The position numbers and the translations under genes are program-made. From the NCBI GenBank assembly GCA_900095095.1, contig FMBT01000303.1:186001-250000 (forward strand): a stretch of 64,000 bases of DNA, read 5' to 3'. This DNA comes from Fragilariopsis cylindrus CCMP1102 (taxonomy: Eukaryota > Bacillariophyta > Bacillariophyceae > Bacillariales > Bacillariaceae). Below, one piece after another: positions 46,814-58,856 of the stretch. Each line of letters starts with the position of its first letter. Position 1 is the stretch's first letter. The notes beneath the pieces are model-generated. The model was not told the DNA's origin, searched no databases, and worked only from the letters and a program-made list of their open reading frames with translations.

Positions 46814-49094
46814 TTAATCGACTCGAAGGTGCGACACAGACAAAATTTCCACTGGATTTCTACTTTCAAGAAGCGACGATCGTAGATCATGTAGAATTTC
46901 CTGTCCCCTGATAACCTGCCCAAAGCATTCAACGTCGTCGTCATCGGTGGGCGATAGGAACAAATTTAATCCAGGTCCACGATGAGCAAAGCCAAAAGAA
47001 TATGGCCCGCAGTGTGTGTTGTCAGACGTGAAGGTTTCTTGAAAGCCAAGGGCGGATCCATCCGGCATGCCCTATCGAGAAGTCAATTAAAAAAGATAAT
47101 GTTGCGAAGCAATGCGAAGCAAAAGATAGTCAAAAGATGAGACAAAAAAGATAGAGAGAGAAATGACAAAAGACACATAGTAAAATCTTACCAATGGCTT
47201 TAACTTCTGTTCGAGTGCCATACCATCAGCGTTGCTGCCAATTTGAAAGCCACCGTCTCGAGCTGACAAGAAAGCGGCGCCATCATTATATAACTTGGAT
47301 TCAACGAGTGTGAGGAATGTGTATATAGAATGCGGAAGCACTTTCCGAGAAGGAATTTCGATAACGAAAAACAATTGTGGCGTTTCTATTGTCATTTGAT
47401 TAATAACAAATTTGACGTAGTATGGTCCCTTTCCAAACCTACAGAAATAAGAAATCATAAGTTTTTGTATCAAAAAATGTAAAGTCAGTTTGTGAGTGTG
47501 AGTGCAACCTGTTCAAAAACATCAAGCATTTCAGTCGAATTTAATTTAATCCTCGCATTCAGGCCTACTTGTACTAATGTATTAATGTATTTTACGTACA
47601 GTTGACGACACATCACATTATCTCGCTGCTGGACGTGGTTTATCATTATTTCACCTGTAGATCTCATGTCCGACTGGAAAAGATCCGATTTTAGAACATT
47701 AATTTCGTTTACAAATTCCGACAACTGTGAATTGAGTTGTTCAACTTCCATCGTCTTTGTCTGAAGTGTATCTCGGGTGGCTGTTAAATCCGATTCGAAT
47801 CTCATAGTTCTTTTTCTTTCCAATTCTTGTTGCCTTGTCAATTCTGATTCAAGATCCATCACTTCATTCATCTTTTCGTGAATCAGCTCTAAAGACTCGG
47901 TCTGATCCGATTTGAGATTTTCGATTTCAACTATTTTATTGTTGATCCAAACTTGTGATTCTTCAAGTTCTGCTTTAAGTCCTTCAATTTCATTCCTGAT
48001 AGCCTTTGTTGATTCATTGTCGTTCTGATCATCGGCATCATCACGGTTATTAATTTCATCTACTTTTCCATACATGAATTCTTCTGCCTCGGCATGATCA
48101 ATCTTTTGAGTTTCAATATCATTCATCATACCTTTTATCACTTCTTGAGATTCAGATAGATTCAATTTCAGTTCATCGACTTCCTTCATCTTTCCCCTCA
48201 CTAAGTCCAACATTCCATTTCGCCAATTCTCTAATTTTAATTCAAGGACCTTCTTTTCCTCATTAAGTTCGTCGACTTGATTCTTTAGGTTTTGGATTTC
48301 ATTTATCTTCTCCTTCAATAAATTTAGCATTCCAGTCCGAAGGTTAAACATTTTTTCTTCAAGATTTCCTTTCTCGTTTCTAAATACGGAAAGTTCTTTA
48401 TCTTTTTGCTCCATCTGTATTTGCATATTTTCTAAGGAATGTTTCATATCCGCTACTTCAACTTCTAGTTGAGTCTTTCGTTGATAGAGGGTTTTGATGT
48501 TTTCATCACGTCGGAGAGTTCGAAATTTCTTTGTTCGACATGTGCTGAAAAATCCTGTTTTTGGTCCGCGTTGACTTCCTTCATCTTCATTAATTCCGAG
48601 TCGATTCCGATTTTAATTTGGTAATTTCTTTCCATTTCTTCCTGAATCGAAGACAAATCACGTGCCTGTTGTTCTAATCGTTGTTGGTCCTGTTGAGCCT
48701 GCGCTTGCAGACCGTTCAGTTGATCCACTTTTTCTTGGTGTTGACTATCCAGCGATCGTTGAGTTTCAGTGAGACCATGCCAGCTTTTATATTGCGCCTC
48801 CAGACGACCACGCAGTTCTGACAATTCTCCCTGCCGCCCAAAATCGGTGTCAATACATTGTTGTAGTTCCCTATCAGCCTCGATATACCGATCACGGATC
48901 ACAGCTAATGTCCTGTTATGAGTTTGTTCTGTTCGGTATATCCTATCCACATAACGATGATGAAGTGAGAAATGAAAGGTACCAAATCCTCCTATCACAC
49001 CCAATCCGATCAACACCATTGATGTCAATAATGTATCATTGAGTAAAGACGACGACGGTGTCAAAACTTTCGCAGACACGTCCTCCTCACTCAT
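46814..49094 (-). CDS. Membrane-anchored coiled-coil protein with cyclophilin-like C-terminal domain
   Basis: About 696 aa over three exons: 49094-47509, 47438-47192 and 47071-46814 (introns 70 and 120 nt). One transmembrane segment lies at about residues 22-42 (LLTSMVLIGLGVIGGFGTF). It is followed by roughly 450 residues of heptad-rich coiled coil, then a peptidyl-prolyl-isomerase-like beta-barrel (GPYYVKF, HSIYTFLTLVE, GYSFGFAH-type PYSFGFAHRGPG, NLFLSP, CFGQVIRG). The usual catalytic Arg and active-site residues of cyclophilins are not evident, so enzyme activity is doubtful. Two shifts: one A missing in the run at 48500-48503 (restores DVMKNIKTLYQRK), and a probable extra T in T5 at 47515-47519 before the first intron (restores VLNRFGKGPYY). 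The second is less certain. Diverges from the Rab escort gene. Confidence 0.75.
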
Positions 49095-49566
49095 CTTTTA
49101 GGTAGCTTTTCGTTGTAAGAAATTATCGAAGCCCACGTTTTATTACTATTTGTTGACTAATGCGTTCGAGAGTTATGTCGTCTTATTATTGTTGTAACGC
49201 TTATTGACGCTATCTATCTTTATATTTGCAAGAAAGACTTTTTGTTGGAAATAAGATCGTTGGTGTCTTCGAGTCTGTCCATCGCTATTTTTAGATTTAA
49301 TAGTGAGTCGTGCTATATTCAATATGGTGAATTGAATACAAATTGAAACTGCATTTGACATAAAATAAATTAGGAAGTACAGTAGGAAGTTAACATCCGG
49401 TATGATAGATGTAGCTTTCATAAGAGGAAAGAAATATAGATATTGAAAATACCACGCGAATAATTTTTCTATGTCTGTATTGGAAATGAATGATATGGTT
49501 GCCCAAAGATAATGGAGTCTTGACGAACGACGAACACGTCGACGGTTGTCGCCGAAGACGAAGTCG
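49095..49566. other. Divergent promoter region
   Basis: 472 bp shared by the minus-strand coiled-coil gene and the plus-strand Rab escort gene. AT-rich, with no gene and no clear regulatory motif. Confidence 0.5.
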
Positions 49567-52153
49567 ATGTTGGAACAAGATCAAAAAATGCTCCAAAAAC
49601 TTGATGAAGAAGGCCTGTTAGAAGAATATGACATCGTCATTTGGGTACGGGGCTGGTCCAATCGATTGTAGCAAGCGCCTTGGCTCGTGCTGGTAAATCC
49701 ATATTGCATTGCGACGGAAATGATTATTACGGAGAAATGGATGCAGTCTGGACGATGTCCATGATTCAAGAGTTTCTGGACAAAGAAGAAGAAGAAAAAA
49801 AGATCAAGAATACAAATAATGATGATAGAAGTATCGACGTTCATGCTCATGTTGATATAGGTAGTCACGATGACGATGATGATGGTACGAGTAACGTTTC
49901 TTTGATACCCGATGGAGGCAAATCATCATCATTTCAATGGCATTATCCTTACTGCTCCTCCTCTAAATCAGAGAACGATTCTTTTTATTTGGGAATCCGA
50001 GTTGGAAGTGAAGTAAAAACGCCACATGGCAACGGCGTCGTTCGTTCGATTCGGCGTCATTCCGATAGTAGTAGTAGTAGTAGTAGTAGTTGTAATACCA
50101 ATAATATCATTAGTACAGACGATATAATAGGCCACAACAATGTAGCACTTGAAATCGAATTGAATAAATGGAAACTGACGAATGACCAATCACCGATCAT
50201 TTACGTAAGAATTCCAGAATTTCCCAGGAAGAATAACACAAACGACAAGGAAGAGGACGACGACGACGACGACGACGACGACGGAGACATTGACGCTGTG
50301 TTATTGGAAGATATTCTATTACGGACGAAAGATATTCGGTCCATTCAATCCATCGAAAGAGAAAATATCTTGAAGCAGGGTAGACGGAGTTTGGCATTCG
50401 ATGCCACACCATCCTTTGTGCTGGCCAATGGCTTGGCCGTGCAGAGTATGTTGGCAAGTGGCGTAGCCGACTATTTAGAATTCAAACCGGTGGATGGCTT
50501 GTATTGGTTGGAACAAAGAAATAATTGTCACAAAAAAAGAAATAACAGTAACAGCAACAACAAAGAAGTAGAAACGAACGACGAAACTGCCTTCGAACTT
50601 TCCCGCGTTCCCTGCTCCAAGAATGATATTTTTAGCACTAAATTGTTAGCACCCATGGAGAAGCGACGATTTATGAAATTCATACAACTTTCTATGGATT
50701 ATGCTACAAAAATTGCTGCGGAAGAGGAATTACGCAATAACGAAGAAAATGACAACGACAACAACAATAATAACAACGACGATGACGATGACGATGACGA
50801 CCATCGTCAAGATAAAGAATTGGATGGAAACGAGGTTAAATCGCTCAATGAACGGCATTTGAACCAGGGTCGCTCTTTAGCACGGCCACAAAATAAGATG
50901 GTGGATACGGGGGAATTAAAACTGTTGCAGGAGGCTATCCAAAACGAATCAATGACCTTTGATGATTTTTTGATGCAAAAATATAAGCTCTCGGATAAAT
51001 TACGTAACATCATACGGTACGCGTTAGCATTGGAAACAAATGCATCCGATAGTTCGAATAGTTTATCACAGGGTATGAAAACGCTGCAAAAACACTTGCA
51101 GGCTCTTGGTCGTTACGGAACAACAGCTTTTCTAGTACCTATGTACGGGAGTGGTGAATTATCGCAGGCGTTTTGTCGATCGGCTGCTGTGTTCGGCGCC
51201 ACATACTTACTACGAAGGAGGCCTCTTGCCATAAAAGTTGGAAAGTGTGACGATGACGATGATGACGGCAACGGCGTTGAAGGTACAACTGATAACGAAA
51301 AAAACCACAACAGTAAGACGAAGAATAAAAAAATTGTCAAGGGAATCGTCCTGTCTCAAGATACCTTAGACAATAGCTCTCCTGACGAGGGTTTCCAACA
51401 GCAGCGAATATGCAAGACGCCCAAAACCATCAAATGCTCACATGTAGTATTACCTGTTAACACCATGGGTAGCAAATATTTCGAGGAAGGCGGTCGCTTG
51501 TCTCCAATTCGACGTATCGTTAGAAGAATAAGTGTACTGAGTGGTAAGGTTATTCCATCTGACAGTGGCGAACAGCGCCATGTAATTTTTATTCCTCCGG
51601 ACGACACTATAGGTAATATCCATGCCATTCACGGTGTCTTATTGGATAACTCTGTATCTGTTGCTCCTAGAGGATGTACTCTATTCCATCTAACTACAAC
51701 AGTAACGGATTGGGTTAGTGAAAACGACGAAATTAAAACGGAAGCGGGAAGAAACCACGACGATCCTTCTGCAATACTTGAACGTGCCCAGGCTTCAGTT
51801 TTGAAATCGAAATTAACAACTGCTTCGTCGCAAAAATCCCCATCGAACTATATCACGTTTCATTTAGTCATGAGTGTCCACAATTGGACGAAACAGAAAT
51901 GATTCATCACCCGGATGGTATACACTTCTGCAAACACACAGGACAAGAATTGACTGCGGATGTTGCATTTGAGCAGGCACAAAAGATATTTTCATCTATT
52001 TGTCCAGGAGCAAAATTTATGGGACTATCCATTGCTATCGATGAGGTAATCCGTGATCGTGCCGAGGAAAAAGGGTACGATGATGACGAGAAAAATATGC
52101 TAGAAAGCGCAGTCGGTATGATTGAAGATAACACTATCAGCACTGCAATTTGA
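49567..52153 (+). CDS. Rab escort protein (REP/GDI family)
   Basis: Presents newly made Rab GTPases to geranylgeranyl transferase and delivers them to membranes. 862 aa when read as one gene. It starts at 49567 (MLEQDQKMLQKLDEEGLLEE). The dinucleotide-fold start is DIVILGTGLVQS followed by GKSILHCDGNDYYGE. Later come FDATPSFVLANG, YLEFKPVDG, and the REP/GDI hallmark ALGRYGTTAFLVPMYGSGE with FGATYLLRR. The C-terminal piece is HECPQLDETEMIHHPDG. Two single-base gaps break the frame: TTT at 49640-49642 (should be TTTT, giving IVILGTG) and near TTT 51863-51865. It is longer than the animal REPs because of Asp/Asn-rich inserts (near 49800, 50245, 50750, 51255). Gaps at homopolymers inside conserved motifs suggest sequencing error. 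Confidence 0.88.
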
Positions 52154-53006
52154 ATAATAATAATATACCAGTCAAAAGTTTTCATTTCTTAATAAGTAGC
52201 CATTTGGACATACATTGCACTATAGATTATTTTTACAATTATAGTGTAATTCTGTGACACTCTCCAGCTTGAACCAGCACTACTACTGGTTGTTAATGCT
52301 GGTTGTTAAAGTGCTAGTGCTCCTATTTACTAGTAGGGCTAGTGAATGATAAACCCAATTATGTGACCAGTCCCCTGGGCCTGCAGTTCAAAACTAGGAC
52401 TTTGATTTACAATGTACATGCATAGTGGTTAGGCAGTTGTATCTTTGTCTTATGGTGGGATAGCAGGTGCAAATTTTGTGAAGTAATTACCCAGATTGAC
52501 AGGTTCTTTTTCACTAGTCACATGCTACATATACTATGATATATATGTGGGTGTGTGCATGTGATTGTCTCTTTTGTCTGCATACAATTATTGCAGTACA
52601 ATAATTATTGTATGTTTTTTCTCTTCACCCCCCAATTTGAAATGTTGCCTTAATTCTTAAATTCCCCTTCCCCTCCCCCTCCGTCCAAGATAGAACAGGA
52701 AAAAAAAGAGAATGAAAATAAATTTAGAATGTCAAATTATTAAATGGTATTCAGTATGCTAAACAAAAATCAATAGTACATGCCAACAAGCCGACACACA
52801 ACGAAGCAACAAACCGCAGTCACAGATACTGTTCGGAGATATATAATCGATCAACGGGTCTAATTTGGGAATTGATGATGTCATCGTAAATATTCGACGT
52901 ATAAACTAATTGTTATTTCAGAAATTCGAATTTTTAGTGGAAAACACACACGGTAGAATAATATCGGATTTATTACTCTTTAACGTGTATCGTGTACCGT
53001 TTCGCA
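52154..53006. other. Intergenic, no gene seen
   Basis: AT-rich spacer with a pyrimidine-rich stretch near 52620-52690. Presumably includes the promoter of the DONSON-like gene. No recognised motif. Confidence 0.55.
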
Positions 53007-55808
53007 ATGGCGAACGACGGCGATGACAATGACAATGAGAACACCATAAGAAAAGTGCCACCACCAGAAGCATTCCAAATAAAAGAAGAGTTACAGTTCC
53101 CTCGTCATACGCAACAAAGTGAAGTAGAACCAGAATCATCGTCAAATACGAATACAAACACGATGGCGATTCCACAACAGCATCGTCCTTCCTTATTGTT
53201 ACGACGCCAGTCTTCTTTATTTTCGCAACTTCCTGTTCGAAACAAAAGTCGACTCTTCGATCTTGGCGAAAACAACAACAACAACAACAACAACAACATC
53301 GCCGCGGAAACGGCGATGACGAACTTTTCCCAACCCACTTGGTTGCAAGAAGATCATCAATCGACTTTGCTCGGAGACGGCAGTAGCTCCCAGCTTTTTC
53401 CATCTGAGGATGGTTCAGAATCTCATTCTTCTGCTATACAAGTACGACGACGTCAGTCACAATCACAATCACAACAACAAAAACAGCAGGGAAAATCGTC
53501 GTTGTTTGGTGCCGTTATGAGGAAATTCGGTTCCAGTATTCCGTCATCACCTTTTGGCAAAGGGTCCAATCACAACCGTGACGACAACGTTGACGATACT
53601 TCAGCTGGTGGTGGTGGTGGTGGTGGTGGTATTAGTAATCTCCTTACAAGTCCTTCAGGGAAATCCATAATGAATATTGTGAATCGCTTCAATAGTCCCT
53701 TCAAATTCCAATCTCCGGGATTGAAATCCAACAACAAGAAAAGACACAGTAGACGACTTTGGGGCGATGACACAGAAAAGAGTCCCTTGATGGACAAGGA
53801 CGATGGCAGTGCTTTTTCTACTCCGTCTCCTAGTTCTAAAAAACGTAGACGATTCGAACACATGGCTGATGATGAGGATGAGGGTAGTAATATCCAACGT
53901 AGCAACCTTCTGTTTCCAGACCACGACGATTCGCGGTCGAGCCTCTTTGGGAATGAGGTGGGGGGTGACCATCACTGGCGAGAAGCTCCTATCGTGGACG
54001 TAGGCGATAATGATTCGACTATGGGTATGATGACTACGATCGAAACGCGAATGGAGATTCTAGACTGGTCGCTTCCAACTAAGGTGCGAATAGAAGTCCA
54101 TGGTGTTAGGGACACATTTTGGGCAAGAGGTATGTTGCGTGATAGCGATAAGGCGCTTACGTATTGGGAATACAGAAGCAATGTCAAATACAATGATACT
54201 GACAGTATTACGGCATCAACTGGCACTCAAAAATCATCTGGACTACTGCGAAGGAGTATCAGTACTAATGGTCTTCAACAAAAAAACATCGGGAAGAAAA
54301 CGATGAGCCGTCAAAATTCGTTCCAAGGAATCGCTGGTATCAACGATAACAAGAATACCAACAGTACTGTTACTGCAGATCTTGCTAAGTTTTTAATCCA
54401 GTCTGTCCGTGGCCCTTGTGCGAAGTATTCACGGAAACGGGCAATGGAAGAGGACTGGGAACAAAATATGATAACGACACCAGACGATAACAAAGAACGA
54501 TCACAAAGACAATGGCAACAATCTATGCGCTCCATTTTTTCAAATTATTGTCATCGTTTGGATCTTTTGGCACGACAAGGAGACACACCGTGTCCAACAA
54601 TGAATTGTTCCACAAATGCTATAATTTTGAATTCGTATTTTTACTGCTTAGGTCAGGATCACTCTGTGCTTTTTCGTTTCGTTTTGAGTAGTGACGGTGA
54701 CGATGGCAACAACAAAATAGATGATGTGATCCCCGTTGTCTTGGTCTCAAGTACCAGTGATAGATTTCGGGAGCAGCTGGAACAACACGGAATGGATATG
54801 AACGATAGGAGCTTCCAACTTTTGGAATCTATTGAAGAGCGAGAGGCAAGAGAAAGAGCAAGAATTATTGCAGCTGCAGCTGCTGCGAAGAAAAGCAAAA
54901 TGATGAAGGCGCTACTAAGTCCGGGTGTCAAGGCTGATTTGGAAGCCCTTCGAAGGGCTCAAGCATTTGGTGAACAGGCCGGGGCTGATGTCATGGTCAA
55001 AGTTAAAAAATCGATCCAACAAGAAGAAGACGAACTAAACAAACATAAACTTCCAAAAGCTGTACGTATTTCTGGATGGGACAATGTCTCATTATTTTTC
55101 GAAGTATACCTGAACAAATACGGAGACGTTATGGAGAGTAATACTAATAACAATAACAATGATAATATTGCGAACGGTCGTATCGATGGAAACGGCACTT
55201 CAAGATCAAATAGAACGCTGCCTTTATTGATTTGTGGAAATGATCTTGGCCCTTTCGAACACGCTTCAATGAAACGACTTCGTTTATTTCCCGTTGAAAA
55301 AGAAACAGAGTCCGATAACAACGGGAGTACAGTCGCAGCATCGGAACAGAATTTACAAGAGGAAACAACCAGTAGCAACTCTATTGATATATGTGGCATA
55401 CTGTTGCCGTGTGCGATTCGGAAGTTGTTGTTAGTTGCAAGAAATCGAATCTTGGAAGAACATAAGTCTTCAATTTCGGTATCTGACAAGTCTAGCTCAG
55501 TCCAGGATGAGAAGAAAGATAGAGGTTCACCGCAAGATTCTTCTCGATACGTGGTGTTACATTCCATGCGACCAAACAAGCCACTTTCGAAATCTCTGAT
55601 GGTAGGGTTGAATGGATCTTTGGTGTTCAACCAAGGAAGGAAGAAGAAGAAGAAGAACTCAACAAGAGACGTGACCGATGACAATGGTAGTGTCTTTGAG
55701 TGTCCAAATGGAAAGGTAGTCTCCATGGCTGTTTGGGATACTTCTCGGGAGGAAGTAGCAGCGTGCAAACTGGATGATGCTTTCCCAGATAATTGGTTTA
55801 AAAAATAA
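53007..55808 (+). CDS. DONSON: DONSON-like replication protein
   Basis: 933 aa, single exon, starting at ATG 53007 (MANDGDDNDNEN). The first 345 residues are disordered (poly-Asn, poly-Gly, SSLF repeats such as SLFSQLP, SLFGAVM, SSLFGNE, and a basic SSKKRRR possible nuclear signal). The conserved half begins with MEILDWSLPTKVRIEVH (about 348) and ALTYWEYRS (about 382). It then has FSNYCHRLDLLARQGDTPCP, YFYCLGQDHSVLFRF, VVLVSSTSDRFREQLEQHGM and ICGILLPCAIRKLLL. The order W..K.. / ALTYW / bar-like YF(Y)..Q..VLFR / ST.. LRE.....G matches animal and plant DONSON, a factor for CMG helicase assembly and fork protection. Assignment rests on recalled motif order, so moderate confidence. The frame is intact. 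Confidence 0.65.
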   Translation: MANDGDDNDNENTIRKVPPPEAFQIKEELQFPRHTQQSEVEPESSSNTNTNTMAIPQQHRPSLLLRRQSSLFSQLPVRNKSRLFDLGENNNNNNNNNIAAETAMTNFSQPTWLQEDHQSTLLGDGSSSQLFPSEDGSESHSSAIQVRRRQSQSQSQQQKQQGKSSLFGAVMRKFGSSIPSSPFGKGSNHNRDDNVDDTSAGGGGGGGGISNLLTSPSGKSIMNIVNRFNSPFKFQSPGLKSNNKKRHSRRLWGDDTEKSPLMDKDDGSAFSTPSPSSKKRRRFEHMADDEDEGSNIQRSNLLFPDHDDSRSSLFGNEVGGDHHWREAPIVDVGDNDSTMGMMTTIETRMEILDWSLPTKVRIEVHGVRDTFWARGMLRDSDKALTYWEYRSNVKYNDTDSITASTGTQKSSGLLRRSISTNGLQQKNIGKKTMSRQNSFQGIAGINDNKNTNSTVTADLAKFLIQSVRGPCAKYSRKRAMEEDWEQNMITTPDDNKERSQRQWQQSMRSIFSNYCHRLDLLARQGDTPCPTMNCSTNAIILNSYFYCLGQDHSVLFRFVLSSDGDDGNNKIDDVIPVVLVSSTSDRFREQLEQHGMDMNDRSFQLLESIEEREARERARIIAAAAAAKKSKMMKALLSPGVKADLEALRRAQAFGEQAGADVMVKVKKSIQQEEDELNKHKLPKAVRISGWDNVSLFFEVYLNKYGDVMESNTNNNNNDNIANGRIDGNGTSRSNRTLPLLICGNDLGPFEHASMKRLRLFPVEKETESDNNGSTVAASEQNLQEETTSSNSIDICGILLPCAIRKLLLVARNRILEEHKSSISVSDKSSSVQDEKKDRGSPQDSSRYVVLHSMRPNKPLSKSLMVGLNGSLVFNQGRKKKKKNSTRDVTDDNGSVFECPNGKVVSMAVWDTSREEVAACKLDDAFPDNWFKK

Positions 55809-56159
55809 TTACTGTAGCTTGTTTTTTGACAGAACATAAATAGAGATGACAACTATGATAGTAATACTAGTAAGATGTCTAATGATGTTCCCTTATGATC
55901 CAATATTCTTCTATAATAGGAATTTAGCGTTGTTATAACACTTCAAGGTATTCAATAATGACAAAAAAAAATTGAAATTAAAATTGTAGAGAAGGTTCAA
56001 ATTTACTCGTCTGTTCTTGGTCAGTCGTGATGAGAAAATACTAACATTGAACATTGACACAAAACATCATAAAACATCACATATTTTATCCTTACAGTAT
56101 TCAGTGTTAGAGACAAACGACCGAATCGAAGGTACAAGAAGCAGAACTGCCGACAAACC
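55809..56159. other. Intergenic, no gene seen
   Basis: 351 bp AT-rich spacer between two plus-strand genes; likely holds the 3' end of the DONSON-like gene and the SET gene promoter. Confidence 0.5.
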
Positions 56160-57560
56160 ATGATCATGGTCACGATATGTTTGCTATGCTTTTTCCTTTT
56201 ATTTTTGAGCCAACTTGCGACGATAACTGCATTCGTTGTTGATGTACCAAGTACGAGACTTATAAGAGAACAAAGAATCACAAACCATCATCATCATCAT
56301 CATCATCATCGTTTTTCTCTTTCTTCAGCACCGTCACAGGGATTTGGAGGAACGGCATCATCATCGTCATCAACTTCGGGGAAGAAGAAAAAAAATACAA
56401 AGAAAAAGTACAATTCGAAATCACAATCATACTACCCCGATGTATCGGGAACTACAAAATTGTTATTAGAATGGCTAGACGAAGAAGAAGTAGAGGGACT
56501 GGAAAGTGTAGAAATTGGTTTTAGGAAAAAAGAAGAAGCTGGGGATGGTTTACTACGTGGTGTATTTGCTAAACGTGACATTCAGGCTGGAGAATATATA
56601 ATGGCTGTACCGTTTGTATCAACCCTGCTTGTAGATGAATCTTTTGAGGTATCATCATCAGATAATGAGAAAAGTAGTGGCGATAGCGGAAGGGACAATT
56701 CTAACCGTCGAACAGGGGAACCAATAGTTGGATTAAGATTCTGGCAAAAATTTCTCAACAAGTCCGACGACAAGAAAGAAGAAAAATATGAAGCCTATTT
56801 GGATTGTATACCATTGACATCTGATGATCCTAACTTTGATAGCACTCCTGATTTTTGGTCAGAAAAGGAAATACAACAATTGGAAGTTCCGATTGTAGTT
56901 GAAAATATGTTGTCACGAAAACATGCAATCGCCGGATTGGTAGAAACACCGCAACAAAGCAATGTCAATGGCAACGACGACAACGTCGACGACGACGACA
57001 ACGGCGACGTTCCAACTTCAATTTCTACACTTCAACAAGCCTGTTGGATCATGCAGTCACGAGGGTTTTCAACATACAAAAAAGCGATAGATTTAGATGG
57101 TAATATTGGGTTGCTATCAAGAGTAGTACTAATTCCATTCATAGATATGTTAAACCATGCATCTCGTACACAATCAAATGCAGAAATACAAGTCATCGAA
57201 ACAAAGGAATATGATGAATCATTTTACGCGTTGGTTGCAAATCAACACATTCCAAAAAGAACAGAAATTAAAGTCAATTATGGTACAGGAGAAGAAACTT
57301 CATTCGAATTATTTTGTAGATATGGTTTTTTCGCACCAACAGACGACGATGAATTCTTTCTTGAGAATCAGGAAAAGGAAAGAGCTGCATTAGAGATGTT
57401 ACTACTACCAGAAGGTAACACGACGACGTCGCCATGGAGTACAAGTTTAAAGGATGATCAAGATATGATAGGTACTAAAATTGGTAGAACAGAACCGATG
57501 CATTCGATCTTATCTCTTCGAATATACGCCAAAAAATTACTCCTCTCATCATCGAAATAA
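56160..57560 (+). CDS. Plastid-targeted SET-domain protein lysine methyltransferase (Rubisco LSMT-like)
   Basis: 466 aa, single exon. The N-terminus is a strong signal peptide (MIMVTICLLCFFLLFLSQL) ending ATITA-FVVDVP, which fits the diatom ASAF plastid motif with Phe at +1. A His/Ser/Lys-rich transit-like stretch follows. The split SET domain is seen from GLLRGVFAKRDIQAGEYIM (about 130) through VVLIPFIDMLNHAS (about 321) to KVNYGTGEETSFELFCRYGF (about 369). These are the AdoMet- and lysine-channel motifs of the LSMT/SETD3 group. The substrate is unknown; Rubisco, aldolase or ribosomal proteins are the precedents. An acidic insert (NGNDDNVDDDDNGD) separates the two halves. The usual C-terminal substrate-binding domain is short here. 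The frame is intact. Confidence 0.82.
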   Translation: MIMVTICLLCFFLLFLSQLATITAFVVDVPSTRLIREQRITNHHHHHHHHRFSLSSAPSQGFGGTASSSSSTSGKKKKNTKKKYNSKSQSYYPDVSGTTKLLLEWLDEEEVEGLESVEIGFRKKEEAGDGLLRGVFAKRDIQAGEYIMAVPFVSTLLVDESFEVSSSDNEKSSGDSGRDNSNRRTGEPIVGLRFWQKFLNKSDDKKEEKYEAYLDCIPLTSDDPNFDSTPDFWSEKEIQQLEVPIVVENMLSRKHAIAGLVETPQQSNVNGNDDNVDDDDNGDVPTSISTLQQACWIMQSRGFSTYKKAIDLDGNIGLLSRVVLIPFIDMLNHASRTQSNAEIQVIETKEYDESFYALVANQHIPKRTEIKVNYGTGEETSFELFCRYGFFAPTDDDEFFLENQEKERAALEMLLLPEGNTTTSPWSTSLKDDQDMIGTKIGRTEPMHSILSLRIYAKKLLLSSSK

Positions 57561-58856
57561 CTTAACTTACATGTCTTCTAACATTTTAAACAAATTTAAA
57601 AACGAATAAACCAATAATCTTCCATTGTGGTATCCTACTGCATTATTAATCTAGTAGATTCTATAGATCTTGAACTTTCAAATGGATGAGATAGGCATGT
57701 CACTTTTAATATTTCTAATGTCAGTACTACAATAGTAGAAAAATGATTCCAGCAGGAATAGCCTTCTTATGATTATATTAACTGATGATTGGTGATGCTG
57801 TTGCTGCTGGTCTTTGTGTGTTGGTGGTCTTAACAGCAACAATCACCTCAGTAATCATTTTTTCTATCAGCTGGATATATCAAATAATTGGGAAAGTTTT
57901 CCTCTTTTCCTCCCTGGTATGTTGGATGTTTTTTCATATAGTAGGATCAGAACTATATACAGTATGCGCTCGATAGAATACACATAAGAAATACAGCTCT
58001 ATAAGAAATACACCAGATCGGTTTACACGTGATTCAACTGTAGTGGTCCTGTGTAGTGACTGACTCAATGACACGATAAACTCATTGGAATTACCCAACC
58101 TGCCGTATGTGAAATCATAAGAAACACACTCCATAAAAAACACAAGTCGAAAATGGAGTGTATTCTTATCGAGCATACTGTACTACTACTTCAACATACG
58201 ACCTCAACATATCAAATTATGGCGCGAAGAGCACAGTTAGTGACAACGTGTGAAATTTGGAGCGAGCCAGGCAATGCTCCACATTTAAAAATCTCGCGTG
58301 CTTTTTCCGCACCTCTAAGATGCTAATATTGAGGAGTTACGGTAACTAAACAACGTTATTAGATATAACGGGTACAAGTATGTAAAAGTGATTCTTTACT
58401 CACAACACAACCTTTATTTGTTGAACAAATAAGATAAGAAAGACAAAAAACTCTCTTTATTATTCTATCGAGCAAGGTACGCAAGACCAACGATCATTCC
58501 CTAAAAGTGTGAAATGAACTATAAACCCTCGTCTTAAGATATATATAGCTTAAAAAAAAAACCCACAGTCCTCCTCGTTGAATGTATGAACGAATGCGAA
58601 CACGAACGAACGATTTCTTAATTTTAGTGTCATTTTGCCGCCAAGAGGATACCTTGTTTACAACGATTTGATTTCGCGTACAATTATATTGAGTGCATTT
58701 TACCACGACGATTCCTTTACCTTACCACTGTTTATTTTATCTATCTCATCGCTATTTGGGAAACACTTGTAAAAACAGGAAATATCTTTTGATATTTAAT
58801 TTATACTTACAGGACGTCGAGTCGAAAGAAAAAGCAAAAATAAATAAAATAAAATT
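57561..58856. other. Intergenic, includes RPA1 promoter
   Basis: No gene. Near 58200-58340 there are GGCGCGAAG and other CG-rich words in an AT-rich background. At 58634-58641 there is an exact E2F-type motif. A degenerate form of the TACTACAGTAGTA palindrome occurs near 57724 (TACTACAATAGTAG). Confidence 0.5.
58634..58641 (+). promoter_or_regulatory. E2F-type motif upstream of RPA1
   Basis: TTTGCCGC matches TTTSSCGC exactly, about 215 bp before ATG 58857. A near match (CTTCGCGCC on the minus strand) lies near 58225. RPA genes are E2F targets in plants and animals. Relevance here is inferred, and an 8-bp match may be chance. Confidence 0.3.

Noticed and set aside
51884-52153. Separate 89-aa protein after the Rab escort gene
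   Set aside because: It is the conserved C-terminus of the same protein after a one-base gap.
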